DNA from: Hsuehochloa calcarea
Lineage: Eukaryota > Streptophyta > Magnoliopsida > Poales > Poaceae
Reading direction: 5' to 3'
DNA: 64,000 nt
NCBI GenBank assembly: GCA_036346395.1
Contig: CM070603.1
Coordinates: forward strand, 28,987,045 to 29,051,044
In this document: piece by piece, positions 1-11,569 of the stretch
Position numbering within the stretch: position 1 is the first letter of the stretch
Layout of the letters: each line of letters opens with the position of its first letter
Notes under the pieces: model-generated
Told to the model about the DNA's origin: nothing
Database searches by the model: none
Seen by the model: the letters and a program-made list of their open reading frames with translations, nothing else
Translations under genes and position numbers: made by a program

Positions 1-173
1 TTTCACATAGATTTTGCACAAAAAAACACACGACACACACATATCAAGGCATACAATTTTTTTTCAACAAGGCTCAACCCAATTTTTATAGAAAACTAAT
101 TAACGATTACTTACACAAGTTCAAATTTCGATAAAAAACCAACATCTGCAGACATACATGACAAACACCACAA
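1..173. repeat. Direct repeat, copy A (partner at 7421-7586)
   Basis: This stretch is nearly the same as 7421-7586 in the same orientation. Both begin TTTCACA-AG-ATTTTGCACA, run through an A-rich and CA-rich tract and the shared segment CAAGGCTCAACCCAATTTTT, and end near GACATACATGACA. Copy B lies directly after a foldback element (7007-7405), so copy A may be the tail of a similar foldback unit that lies left of the window. No coding content is seen. Confidence 0.85.
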
Positions 174-539
174 GAAGCCACATAATTAGCAATGTCCACC
201 TTCATTCTTTTCCACCAAAAATACTCTTTTGAGATCTCGATACATCTTAGTCTCACCAGATGAATAGTGTACTGCAGTGCGATGTGCTTCCCTCAAGATA
301 TCATCTTTAACCTCCGCCTTTTGTGGACGCATAAAGACGCCCTTTAAACCTCAAAGTACCGTAATCGCCCATGCTAAAATCACTCTCTTTGCCCTCATCC
401 AGGCACTTCCTAACCTCCCGTAATAACCGGTCACAGCATCCAGCTTCCGCTTCCGCAGTCCGGAATAGCCGACTCAAGAATCAGCCGAGTCTCAACATGT
501 GATGTGCCGGGATAACAATAGGATATACCCATGCGATCA

Positions 540-1575
540 AAATCAGCAATAAGGCAATCTAGAGAAGTGGGGTCGCCTTGCGACTAAGAGCATCGAAGAA
601 CTACATTGGCCTTGCCTAGATGATCTTGAATAGTAAGATCATAATCCTTTATCAACTCCAACCACCTCCTTTGCCTCAAATTCGGATCCTACGAGTGAAG
701 ATATACTTGAGACTCTTGTGATCCGTGAAAATATCACAAGGCTCACCGTGATAGATAATGCCTCCAAATCTTGAGAGCAAAACAACCATGACCAACTCCA
801 AATCATGAGTGGGATAATCGCTCAGGTGCTTTTTTAACTATCTCGACGCATAAGCAATTACCTTACCGCCTTGCATGAGAACACGCCAAGACCCACTCGT
901 GACGCCCTCAAAAGATGCAGAACCGCCTCCGGCTCGGGAAGAGTGAGAATAGGAGAGGTCACCAACTTGCCCTTCAAAATGCAAATCGCGCTCACACTCA
1001 TCGTCCACCGGAATCTCACACCTTTTGAGTAAGCCGAGACATCGGTTTGGCAATGATAGAGAAATCACGCAAAAGCGCCGATAATAACGGCCAAACCCGT
1101 AAAACTCCTCACCTCCTTCACACTAGCCGGCTTCTTCCAATCCACCACCGTGGATACTTTGCTAGGATCAACAAAGAATGCCCCGAGGGTTAATCACGTG
1201 ACCCGTAAAACCCACTTCAAATCCGAATTCACACTTCTTCAACTTGGCATAGAACTTGTGCTCTCAAAGTATCCAAAACTAGCCTCAAATGCCGCTCATG
1301 ATCCTCATTGGTCTTGGAATAGATAAGAATGTCATCAATAAACACCACCACGAAGTCATCTAGATACTCGTGTAACATGTTGTTCATGGTCTCCATAAAA
1401 TGGCAGGTGCATTAGTCAATCCAAAAGACATAACTTTATACTCATAATGCCCATACCGGTGGAGAAAGCGCTTCTCTACATCCCGCTCACGCACACGCAT
1501 TTGATTATACCCGATCGTGAGATCAATCTTGGAGAACACTTGAGCTCCATTCAAGTTTTTGAGCCACTTTTGAGA
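540..1575 (-). pseudogene. Ty3/gypsy pol remnant: reverse transcriptase and RNase H
   Basis: Read on the minus strand in several frames, this is a broken polyprotein segment of a Ty3/gypsy retrotransposon. Near 1500-1560 it encodes AQVFSKIDLTIGYNQM. At about 1320-1385 it gives the reverse transcriptase core VFIDDILIYS with both catalytic aspartates. Further on (about 680-860) it encodes RNase H motifs such as YPTHDLEL and DIFTDHKSLKYIFTR. Frame changes and stops occur throughout, so no product is expected. The segment stops abruptly near 1575, where integrase sequence begins on the opposite strand, so the two halves of pol are now head to head. The family is certain from the motifs; the subfamily is not resolved. 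Confidence 0.85.
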
Positions 1576-1579
1576 TCGC

Positions 1580-2591
1580 TGGAATAAATTGGGGACAAAG
1601 TCGCTGTTTTCTACTACATGTTATCCCCAAACCGATGGACAAACGGAGGTTGTCAACCGCACGTTATCCACCATGTTGCGGGCTGTTTTAAAAAGAACTT
1701 GAAGATGTGGGAAGAATGTTTACCGTGATATTGAGTTTGCTTACAATAGGTCAAGACACTCCACCACCAAGGTAAGTCCGCTTTGTGTAGTGTATGGTTT
1801 TAACCCCATGCTCCTATTGATTTACTACCTTTACCAACCTCTCAAAAATAAATCTAGATGCTAAGAAGCGTACGCATTTATTCTCAAATTGCATGAGACC
1901 ACTAAAGAGAATATAGAGCGTATGACCAAAAGTATAGGGTTGCCGGAAATAAAGGTAGGAAAGTTGTCAAAATTGAACCAGTGATTTAGTTTGGGTTCAT
2001 TTGAGAAAGGATAGATTTCTAATTAAGAAAATCAAAGTTGATGCCTAGAGTCAGCAGGACCGCTTAAGATAATCAAGAAGATAAATGATAATGCATATCG
2101 CTTAGAACTACCCGCAGATTTTGGGGTTAGCCCCACATTTAACATTTCGATTTGAAACCATACGTGGGAGAAGAAGACGAGCTTGAGTCGAGGACGACTC
2201 CAATTCAAGAGGGGAGTATGATGAGGACATCCTCCTTCTGATACACGTACTACACAAGACCCTCCATATTTGGGTATTGAACTACAAGGTCCTATGACAA
2301 GAGCTAGAGCACGTGACTTAATCTATCGTAAAATCGCTTCTAGGGTCGAGTGTATTATTTGAGAACTCTATGATGTCGCCTAATGGAGATGATTTACTTG
2401 TACTCGTAAATCAAGGCTCACGATCAGCTTCAAGAAGGTCTACGACCACTTCAAGAAGGCCTACGACCACTTCAAGAAGGCCTACGACCGATGACTCGCT
2501 GGGAGCAATCTACGACCGTAAAAGCGAGCACAAGACTCGCTGGACACAACCTACGACCAAAGATAGCATGGACTCCTCAAGGCCATCCTAG
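1580..2591 (+). pseudogene. Ty3/gypsy integrase C-terminal part and pol tail
   Basis: Plus-strand translation gives the conserved end of a gypsy integrase core, CYPQTDGQTEVVNRTLSTML, at about 1618-1680, then WEECLPDIEFAYNRSRHSTT and VVYGFNP. After several frame changes comes a pol tail with the typical PMTRARARDL segment at about 2297-2326. The glutamate of the DD(35)E triad is kept in the QTDGQTE stretch, but the first two aspartates are missing. A last open stretch runs from 2370 to a stop at 2589-2591 and includes a short 21-bp tandem repeat. The reverse transcriptase part of what was probably the same element lies on the other strand just to the left, so an inversion or nested rearrangement must have happened. 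Confidence 0.8.
2429..2490 (+). repeat. Tandem repeat, 21 bp x 3
   Basis: Three consecutive 21-bp units of the form TTCAAGAAGGYCTACGACCAC lie in the tail of the gypsy pol frame. They encode the in-frame peptide repeat SRRPTTT. Confidence 0.9.
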
Positions 2592-3091
2592 GACCATCCC
2601 TACGACTGATCTTCGACTGTAAATACGCAACACAAGGTGTCAAGCACACCGCTTTGGAAACTAATAAGACTTTGTAAACGAACGAGGTCGGAGTCCGTGT
2701 TGTGTACGCTTCATCCCACTACCGCACAACCCTAGGTCGACCTCCTCACGCTCCCCTATATATACAAGAGTCGCCATAGTTTAGAGGTGGGTTTTCTTAG
2801 ATTATTCGCCAATTGCGCTTTACCGATTATCGGTTTGAGGAACCCCACTTGTAAACTTCATCCATATCCGCAATACTATTCGATTGCATCTACCTTGTTC
2901 TTGTGAGTTGCTTCGATTGCTTGCGTGAACAATAACCTTCGTGGTAAGGTCGATCGCGCAAGCGTGGTCGATAACGACAGCGCGCGGGTGTAGCGAATTG
3001 CGAGGTGACGATCCGCTGGTCTAAGCCTCAAAGCGCCAACGCCCTCACGATTTAACCAAATCGAACCTATCTAAGATCGCCGCCGTGACTC
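2592..3091 (+). mobile_element. Ty3/gypsy 3' LTR remnant
   Basis: This noncoding stretch follows the gypsy pol tail and has the look of an LTR U3-R-U5 region. There is a TATA-like CTATATATACAAG at about 2755 and a downstream leader containing GAGGAACCCCACTTGTAAAC. The left border of the LTR is not resolved. The right end is cut by the CACTA-type terminus that begins near 3092. Confidence 0.45.
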
Positions 3092-3253
3092 ATCATGAAC
3101 AGTCTATGATATTACCTCTTCACAGACGGTTCTTAACGCAGCCAGTAATACAGATGGTAGCTCAATAAAAAACGTCTGTGATTGTATTTAATATAGACGG
3201 TTTTGGTCAATCGTCTGTGATGAAACGTCCAATATTAACCTTTTGTAGTAGTG
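3092..3253. mobile_element. Right terminus of a CACTA-type (En/Spm) element
   Basis: The segment ends in TTTTGTAGTAGTG, the complement of the CACTACTACAAAA inverted terminus of CACTA transposons. Subterminal copies of the motif ACAGACGG/CCGTCTGT occur in both orientations at about 3122, 3171, 3203 and 3217, as expected for transposase-binding repeats. No matching left terminus is visible, so it lies left of the window or is lost. The gypsy remains at 540-3091 are probably nested inside this element. Confidence 0.7.
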
Positions 3254-5666
3254 TATAGCCCGGCTAATCATCTATTCGATATTCGTAATCGAAATACCCA
3301 AATTGACATTAGCTAATGTCTAAACAATATCATAAAGGCTACAATAGTAAGGAAATCAACTTGACAAGGAGGAATCATGCACACAATATGAATTTAACTA
3401 CCGTTACCCGTAAATATAGCAATTTTAACATACACGTGTGCATAATAGATTTTGCAAGATGAAATACAATAATTGAAATAATTGGATCAACATGGTCAAG
3501 GAGGTGCTTGCCTTGCTCTAGTAGCTCTGATTATGAGGGTGATGGATCGTCAAGAGATTCGTTCGCATTCCTGACGTCTATTCAAAAAGAACTAAAAACA
3601 AATCACAAATAGTAAAATAAATTCAACATCAAAAAATCCAAATATTTTTTGCATATTAAGACATACTATGATTTTAGATGAATTTAGAAAAAATAATCAT
3701 CCAATTTGGATTTCATATGCAAAATTTATTAGCGTTTGAATTTAGTTCGGTTTCAGAAAAAACTGAAAAATAAGAAAAGGACGACGTCGAAAGTGTATTT
3801 TTTGAAATTTACGCTTTCCAACATAGAAGATATATTTCCTTTCAACTAAAAGTGACTTTTCTATTTTTCTAAAAAATAAGAAAAGTACGATGTCAAAAGC
3901 GTATTTTCTAAAATTTACGCTTTCCAACATAGAAGGTGTGTTCCCTTTGAACTGAAAGTGACTTTTACATTTTTACATTTTTAAAAATATGTTATTATGT
4001 GTGGGCCCTACTTGTCACCTCTCAAGTTTTTAATTCCTAATTTTATTTAAGAAAACAATGATGGTCCCACATGTCAGTGACTCATTAAATATTAACTAAC
4101 TAATTAAACCTAATTTGATTTTAACCTGCTGACAGGTGGGGTCCACTTGTCAGCCTCTTGGTTTTTAAACACGTTTTAATACTGAAAACAGTGAGTGGAT
4201 CCCGCATGACTGTGACTTGTTTACTAAAGCATGTTTAAATTAGATTTTTTATTATCTTTTTGATCGGTCCCACATGTTAGTGAATAGTTACACTTAAACC
4301 ACTATCATTGATGAGGTCAGTGATGACTTGAATAGCGCATGAGGTTCAGGGGCTCACCACAATCACGAAGGTGACAATGATGAGGTCAGTGATGACTTGG
4401 GGCAGTTTGAAGGGGATGAGTAATGACAGTGTAGAGATGGCTCAAAGCAACGACATCCTACGGCAACGAAGATGCTACAAGGAGGCGTGCATTAGCTTAC
4501 TGGAAGCTGAGGATGGAAAAGGACGAATGAATCAACCGAGGATTCACCGAGTTGGCGGAAATCGACGGAAACGGCGGCGGTGGCCAAAAATTGGGAAGAT
4601 GGCGAGAGGACTTGATTCCTTGCGAGATGGTCCACGGTAAGTGAAGGGATTGCATCACTAGGGCATGGAACAAATTGTGACGTGGACGGGTTGATCTCAA
4701 ACTCACTAGAACGGCAGGAACACAGTGGCTTGGATTGGGTGCGGGCTGGAGACGAAGATGAAGATGGTGCAATCGTGCTACGGAGCACTAGGGGCTACAT
4801 TGAGCAAAGAAGAAGAATGAGTGAAGCTCAAGGAGTAAAGTGATGCACACATCGTGGGAGGAGAAGCTCACCAGAGCGGTAATGGCACAGAGATGTGCTC
4901 ATTGGCGTCGAGAACGACACGTATGCTCCCATGAAACAAGGAGCGAGGAGCTCGGGTTTGTGCAAAAAATGGAATGTGGGCGAGCTGAGAAAGATGACAA
5001 CACAGTGGGGGCTTTAAGTATAGAAGATAAATGGGTGAGAAAGACGACGACAAGTTGACGGCCACGGTGAGAAAATGGCGGCAGTGATGGCATTCTGGTG
5101 ATGCGACAGGAATTGGCACGGCAGTGGGATGCGGGGCACAGTGTGGAGGCTACGGGGGCATTTGGGCGCAAAAATGGTGGGCAGCAATCGTTTTCCGTGG
5201 GCGAGCGGTGGAGCGGGCACGAGCACAGCGTGGGCGGGGCGCGAGGTGGAAGACGACCCTTTGCCAGTGGGGCAAGGTGTCAGCGAGGGCGAGTGGCAGG
5301 GTGTGAGGCTGGTTGGCGAGCGCGGGAGGGAGCTAGGCCGCTGGCCTTTTGGCCAAATAGGCGAGTGGGGAAAGGAATTCGGTTTGAATATTTTTGAATA
5401 GGCTAATAGTCAGACGAATTTTTTAATATAGTAAACGAGCTCTAAATTTATGGAAATTTTTGTGGAGGCTCCTGATACAGTTTAGTTTCTTGTGTAATTT
5501 TCCCAAAATTTTATCCATTCTGCATTGTTCTTGAAATTCTTTTAAGCTCACTGTTTGTATGCAAATGCATTATTTGATTTGAGAAAAATTTCAAAACGTG
5601 CCCAAAATTACTTCCACATTTATTCTCAGTACAAATATCCCACGTTTGGAATTTAGGAATGTTACA
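3254..5666 (-). mobile_element. Minus-strand Ty3/gypsy LTR (truncated)
   Basis: Read on the minus strand, the block begins at 5666 with TGTAACATTCCTAAATT, a common opening for grass gypsy LTRs. It then passes through a GC-rich part (about 4370-5350), the recurring CTGACATGTGGGACC-type segments (about 4000-4280) and an AT-rich part, and stops at the CACTA terminus at 3253. Many short open frames between 4370 and 5400 overlap on both strands and show no domain, so I treat them as chance ORFs in GC-rich LTR sequence. A related plus-strand LTR is seen at about 18.9-21.1 kb. The subfamily (Atlantys/RIRE2-like) is inferred. Confidence 0.5.
3766..3977. repeat. Tandem duplication, 106 bp x 2
   Basis: Two adjacent 106-bp units each start AAAAATAAGAAAAG, carry TTTACGCTTTCCAACATAGA in the middle and end in AAGTGACTTTT plus a T-rich tail. 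They differ at roughly one base in ten. They lie inside the gypsy LTR. Confidence 0.9.
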
Positions 5667-7006
5667 GTTCCCCCACGCCCTCCTCCCCTTGCTCGACAGA
5701 CGTTGCTTCATGTACTTGCGCAGCCACCACCTCCTCGGCGTGCACCTCTACCTCAATCGGGTCGGTGGCGGAGACCGAGAGGGTGAGGCGAGTGATGTGG
5801 CGGGGGGAGGGGAGGAGGTGGAGGAGAGGGAGCGGGTGGGGCTTGGAGCTGGAGGAGAGCGTCATGCTTTGCTTCAGTGGCTGGCTGCTGGGCGTGCATG
5901 CGTCGCTCGCGGCAGCTGTGTGAGAAGAGAAGTTTGGGGAGGAAGGAGAGAAGGAAGAAGAGGAATATGACATGTAGGCCTACCTACTGGGCCAAGTGAC
6001 CGGAAGGGTAGAACCAACAATTCACCAACTCTCTCTCCTCATTCGGTCAAAAATAATATAATAATAGTCTCAGTGTACTACAACAAAGAGCCAAAAAAAT
6101 TGTAGTGTCTTTTGACAAACACATGAAATTTAGATGTCCGACAGCCAATGACACGAAATTATAATGTCATGTAGCCAATTTTACCTTCATATTAAAGTCA
6201 AATGCATTTATAAAGTTGCTATTTAAAAGGTAATATCCCCTTTGCAAATGAAATTTGCTTTAAGCAAAACAAACTAGATACCCTGCTATTTAAAATGTAA
6301 TATCTCCCTTGATATAGCCTGCATGTATTAACACATTTGATTTAAAGTCTTGCATAGTATATTCATGTACTCATCATCGCTTGTTGAACAATTGTCAGAA
6401 TAAGAAATTGAAGACCCCACTTCTGGCTACCTTTATGCCGTGGGATTGAAAATTGTATTCACGATATATAAACTACCAGCAAGGGTTGGGTTAATGCTGA
6501 TCGCGCCTTGATTTGCATCTAATTAACTTGCCTCTAAAAACAAAAAAGTATTTGTTCCACCTCAATCTAGTTTGATGGTTACATCTTTGAAATACGTTTT
6601 TCGAGGTGTAACCGTGCAAGTGACCGATGGAATAAGCTGATGTTTGAAGAAAACTAAAGATAATAAAAAAATTAGATAACCTGTCACAAAACCTTTTATG
6701 CAGCAAAGATCTAATCCAGGTAGAACTAGTGCAAGGTACCTTTCTCTTTAACTATATTATAGAATATATTTTACAAAAAAAAGATTCAGTCTTAGATTTG
6801 GTGAAGACCCTGGAGGTGGTCATTGTTGTTTCCTTAAGTGAGAAGCATTAGTGACGGCACTAGTATTTAATTATGAAAAGGCAATAAAAAAGTTACCTTT
6901 GACGGGTGTTTATATACCTTTGACGGTGCACGTAAAGCCAAAAAAAAATGAAATGAAATTATTGTATAAAAAACTCACATGGTTGGCAATGACAAACATC
7001 TTATAC
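5667..7006. other. No gene recognised
   Basis: A short GC-rich, purine/pyrimidine-biased block (5667-5970) is followed by AT-rich sequence. The overlapping open frames at 5659-5973 on both strands have simple composition and no recognisable domain. I see no RNA gene or complete transposon here. Confidence 0.5.
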
Positions 7007-7405
7007 CGTATGTGTCTAGAATTTTTTTATATTAATTAACTTTTTTTAATTTTATTTTAAAGTTAACCTCGTGAATTTTATTTCCAATTCTGACCCTTTT
7101 GGTAACGCCACCACCCGTGGCTTGACAAAATAACACTGTCATATTAGTCTGTATATGGGCAAACTCTTGTCACACCACCACCCGTGGCGTGACAGTGTTA
7201 TTTGGTCACGCCACCACCAGTGGCGTGATAAAAAGTGCTATTTTAACGGATTTATCCTATGACGTGACATTGTTGTTTTGTCAAACCACGGGTGGTGACG
7301 TGACCAAAGGGGTTAGAATTGAAAATAAAGTTCGCGGGGGGTTAACTTTAAAATAAAATTTTAAAAAAAATTAATAAATAAATAAAAAGTTCTACGTGTC
7401 TACCT
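7007..7405. mobile_element. Foldback (long inverted repeat) element of about 400 bp
   Basis: Left arm (about 7010-7140) and right arm (about 7255-7400) are inverted copies. TTTTAAAGTTAACCTCGTGA on the left is matched by the complement of GGGGGGTTAACTTTAAAATA on the right, and both arms carry the CCACCACCCGTGGC palindrome beside a TGACAAAATAACA-type segment. Two more copies of the CACCACC-GTGGCGTGAC motif fill the loop. No coding capacity is seen. This looks like a MITE-like foldback element. A clear target-site duplication was not found. Confidence 0.75.
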
Positions 7406-7420
7406 CGTTGCTTGCGAGAA

Positions 7421-7586
7421 TTTCACAGAGATTTTGCACAAAAAAAAAAAAACACACGCACACACACATACTGGCATACAATTTTTTTTTCAACAAGGCT
7501 CAACCCAATTTTTATAGAAAACTAATTAACCAGTGCTTACACAAGTTCAGCCTGATAAAAAAACCAACATACCGACATACATGACA
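7421..7586. repeat. Direct repeat, copy B (partner at 1-173)
   Basis: This is the second copy of the 170-bp sequence that opens the window. It begins 15 bp after the foldback element and differs from copy A mainly in the length of its A-runs and a few substitutions. Confidence 0.85.
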
Positions 7587-7796
7587 TGGAACTTGAGACT
7601 AACATGAAAAGGAAAGGGGGAAAAAAAAGAAGGAAGAAATGGCGGATATCTTATTACATGCCAAACGTGTCGGTGTATAGCGGAGCTAGCTTGGGCTAAG
7701 AAGAGAGCTAGCTGGGGCCAGCCAAATCCAGAGCGAGAAATTTCAAATCGACGGGGGTGCCGCAGGAGGTTCAGGACCTAGCTATTTAATTTATCC

Positions 7797-7926
7797 CTAA
7801 CGAAGCTTAACGAGATCAGCCATCTTTTTCAACTGGCCGAAGCCTTCGCTACCGTGTTGGTTACCGCTGCTATTGTCGGCGTCTAGGCCCTGCACGACCC
7901 GGAACAGACGCATCCGGCGGGTCTCT
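7797..7926 (-). CDS. Possible terminal exon of an unidentified gene
   Basis: On the minus strand an open stretch of about 43 codons ends at a TAG (7797-7799). It follows a plausible 3' splice site, CAG/AG, near 7925-7931. The encoded peptide is charged and non-repetitive, with RRMRLFRVVQGLDADNSSG followed by GFGQLKKMADLVKLR at the end. It does not look like transposon sequence, but I do not recognise the family. No upstream exon was found. It could be a real 3' exon, a gene fragment or chance. The repeat-free surroundings (7590-8640) give weak support for a host origin. Confidence 0.22.
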
Positions 7927-7929
7927 CTG

Positions 7930-8950
7930 CTGATCGTGCGTGGGTAAGAACCATATGTATATAGATTAACTAATATAATCTAATATGATCTTAATCTACT
8001 CTTGTGCTTTTGGGAAACCACCTCTTGTTGGCTGGGAGCCGTGGGATTACGACTTACTGAGCTAATTTGGTAGGAGGAATATATGCTACATTTCATTGAT
8101 CATGTTAGGTCGAGATATTCTAAATTTGTTTGTTGATTATTTGAATTCTCTGAATTGTGGTTCTTTTAAAATGCATGGGACAGTTAATTTGTTGGTCTAG
8201 TTATCTTGAGATTTACAAATACAACGCCATCACGAAAGGGTGTACCTAGAATGAGAATCGAACTCTAGCTTTTAGCTAATTAAACAAACTGAGGTGCTAC
8301 ACCGCTTAACTACAGGCGGTTGGTCCCATCTTTGGGCAGCTGATTTCGACATTTTCCTTGCCGGAGGGCACTCCACCATTTTTTTTTATATGAGATACTC
8401 AATGATTTTTGTCAAGAGGCTTGAGACAGAAGAAAGGGAGGTAGACATAGGGATCAAAGACAAAAGCAAAAGATAAGAAAAAGAAAGTTGTGGAGAGAGG
8501 AAAGAGAATTTCTTTGGCCTCTGCCTTGCCTTTCGATCCCCTTTATATCAAGGACCGTGAATTGAAGGGAAAGTAAGAAAAGCCAAGGTAAGTGGCGCAC
8601 ACGGCCGAGATCCTAGTAATAACAAATCAAATCAAAGGGATCCCTAGATAGATAGATAGATAGATAGATAGAGTAGGATAATAGATCGAACAAGTAGCTA
8701 GGCACTAGCTTGGAGACATGCAATGGAGGCCACCAAAAGGAAAACATCGAGGCTTATGTGCCTAGGGTCGTATCCACGAAGCGCACCCATGTTAAAAGAA
8801 AAAGCAATACCAGCATCTTTGAAAAGACCTCAGCTAGCTAGTGGCATCTATACTTTAGTTTCCTGCGTGATAATACGTTCATAAAAATAAGTCGTTTTGA
8901 ATGTTGGTATGGTCCTCGAAATACAGTTTTGACCACTAATTACTATTATA
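7930..8950. other. No gene recognised
   Basis: Single-copy-looking AT-rich sequence. I see no coding region with a recognisable domain. It contains the TAGA microsatellite annotated separately. Confidence 0.4.
8645..8672. repeat. Microsatellite (TAGA)7
   Basis: Seven perfect TAGA units in a row. Confidence 0.97.
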
Positions 8951-8954
8951 ATAT

Positions 8955-10508
8955 ACTAGTCATCAACCCGTGAACCGCTGGGCTCTAATTTGGAAGTTTA
9001 GTTGTTAATCTTGAATATTTCTATTTCAATTTTTTTGGCTAAAGTTCTATTTATGAACTGATATGCATTAGGATTATCTTTTAAAAAATAATTCTAAATT
9101 TATATATTTTTGGATACTTTTGTTTTTTTATCTAATTCAAGCCATTATAACAATTATTGTGTTGGTAGTTTAGATTTTTTTAAAATTATCCAAATAATTG
9201 GGAATATACATACTACCTTTGTTTCCAAATAGATGTTGTTTAAGACATCCACATGGCCTCTAATGCACAACGTCGGTTACTACTTTTTCTAATTATATAT
9301 TATTAAAAAACATAAAAACATAACCATATGAAAGTGTTTTTTTGTTACAAATCTACTAATATAATTTCTTAAAAGTTTTACTACATGTATTCTAATATGA
9401 GAGAGTGCATTTTTTTATTTTGATTGAGCTGGAATTTATACATCAGTTATTAGTAGTTGTATCTATAAAGAAATATATATACATATTTTTTAGGGATGGA
9501 GATGGAAAATATATAGTTGTAGCATACAAATTTTACTAAGATGATCTTTTACCTTAACGATGACACTAATTCTTCAGCATGATAACACTGAGGCCACACC
9601 GGCATTAAAAGAGAAGAAAAATGGACAGATTGTTTTACATAAGGAAAGTAAGGTCTAAACGGATCATATGCATCCAATTTGGGTTACAAATAGCTCCTAC
9701 CTTTTTGTATGTATCCTTAGTGGTTATTGTATTGAATCCAAGCCGTCTATTATACCAATTTAAGAAATTGGATGGAATTATATATATTTTTCTTTTTCTC
9801 CAATTAATACGTGGATCTCTAGCTATTTGTTTGTTTTTCTTATTAATGTGGTTATACCTAGCTTTTTTCCTCATATATAGGATTAACTTATGGGCTTTTA
9901 GGAGAGCCTCAAATTAGTATAGAGATATAGATGATTCAATAAAATAATTACTTTTAATTCCTCAAAAACTAATAATAATCACACATATAGTGGCAATCAG
10001 ATTATGTAGCTTACGTGATTCCTTGTCTAAGTTTGCTTTGATCCGAATTGATATGGTAAAGACATTACTTAGTGTACACATCCAATACGTGATTAGGATT
10101 ACTTTTCATGGATATATTGACTGGAATAGTAAGATGTGATTTAATCTCCTTTATTAATGTTGTACTCCGACTCGTACACTTATTTGCTTGAGCGGCCGAC
10201 CGATTCATCCAGGTGTATGCATGTTTTCTTCTCTGATATCAACAACATGCACGAGCCAGGTGTACGTGTTGGTTTATATCTCATCTTTTGAACTCTCATC
10301 ATTCTTTAGTGTGTAATCCTTGCCATAGATTATAAAAAGATCACAATTATGATGGTCATGATGTTTTCTTTTTTCTTCGATTAATGTGAGAATTTCTAGT
10401 TCTTTTTTCCTTTTCTCCGATTAATGTGGTGTAGTTTCTAGCATTTTATCTCCTGGAATTAACGTGGAGGCTTCGGGAGGAGCCTCCAATTAGTATAAAA
10501 ATATAGAT
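8955..10508. repeat. AT-rich dispersed-repeat region with two related hairpin tails
   Basis: The block opens near ACTAGTCATCAACCCGTG, a segment often seen at one edge of a common grass repeat. It carries two related tails at about 9893-9928 and 10463-10508. Each has a GGAGGCT...AGCCTCC-type hairpin followed by AATTAGTATA and an ATATAGAT run, and each is preceded by a TTAATGTGG segment. The tails could be ends of Helitron-like elements, but a CTRRT end is not present, so the class is open. The 98-codon frame at 9621-9917 is AT-rich, hydrophobic and mirrored by an open frame on the other strand, so I do not call it a gene. Confidence 0.35.
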
Positions 10509-10748
10509 AGCTAGATTTGTAAAACCCAATAAAATTATAATATTATTAAAGTACTTTTCGATACTAATCTACACATATAATTTTCATATATCTAACTTAA
10601 ATATTTAAAAAGATACTAGTAATTAAAGTTTTCAAGTACATATAGTAGGTTGCCACCGTTGGAAGTGTGTATGTCCGACTCATAGTAGGTTGCCACCGTT
10701 GATTGTAAAATCCAATCGTCACCGCTGGAAGTTGGATATGTCTAATTG

Positions 10749-10798
10749 ACTACTTGAATAACCTGGAATTAAAACTACTTGAATAACCTGGAATTAAA
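10749..10798. repeat. Tandem repeat, 25 bp x 2
   Basis: Two perfect adjacent copies of a 25-bp unit that begins ACTACTTGAATAACCTGG. Confidence 0.95.
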
Positions 10799-11142
10799 AG
10801 GCAGCCACAAAAAAAAAATCGAGCTTTGTATTTCCATGGAGTTCACGTGTATGCTTACTAACGAAAATTAATATACATTCTGCCAATACTACCATACACA
10901 ATCACCTCTGGAACAGGATTGGCCGTCGGTGAGTAGTGTAAATGCGGGCAAGAAGAACGTAGAAGATCCTGCCCGTTCACCGTCGTCAAAGAAGAAATTT
11001 TACCAGTTTTGACCTCAGCTGCCAAAAGGCATCCTCTGATCACTCGTTGTCGAAATCATAACACGTTTACGAAATGCTTTGTGTCAGGAAAAAAAATCAA
11101 TGGAAATTGCTAGAAAGATTCGAAAGAAGTTACAGTAAAGGT

Positions 11143-11244
11143 TGTGATAAGAACTTTGCCAGTCGTGGAATTATCCCAATGCACGTGAACCAAAATCATT
11201 GTTTCAGATAAATGTGATAAGAACTTTGCCAGTCGTGGAATTAT
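11143..11244. repeat. 32-bp direct repeat, spacing 70 bp
   Basis: The same 32 bases, starting TGTGATAAGAACTTTGCC, occur at 11143-11174 and 11213-11244, separated by 38 bp of unrelated sequence. The rest of 10510-11560 shows no gene that I recognise. Confidence 0.9.
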
Positions 11245-11569
11245 TTGTGAATTTTTGAAATTTAATCACATAACCACTCGAGTTAGCTTACTTGGACTTT
11301 TCATACACTAAATTTACATGGATGTAATGTATTCCGGTACTCTTTTACGATAATCTTTGCAAGCCACGTCTGCAAGGGGTCCAGTCCAGTGCAAAACGCC
11401 TAAATGTCGGCAGAATTTTTTTTTAAAAGAAAATCAGATAGAAAAGAAATCGACCTGACTCTACGTGATACCGGTACGCGGACACCAGGCAACACTTGAT
11501 TCATAGTGCACTTGACCACCTCGTTAGGCTTGTCCTGCGGATCTTCTGTGGCGATGGAAGAGATAGCCC

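Noticed and set aside
4371..5401. Cluster of overlapping frames on both strands
   Set aside because: GC-rich LTR sequence gives open frames in many phases. None has a recognisable domain and they overlap one another.
9621..9917. 98-codon hydrophobic open frame
   Set aside because: AT-rich and low complexity, mirrored by an open frame on the other strand, and it lies in a dispersed-repeat block. No motif.
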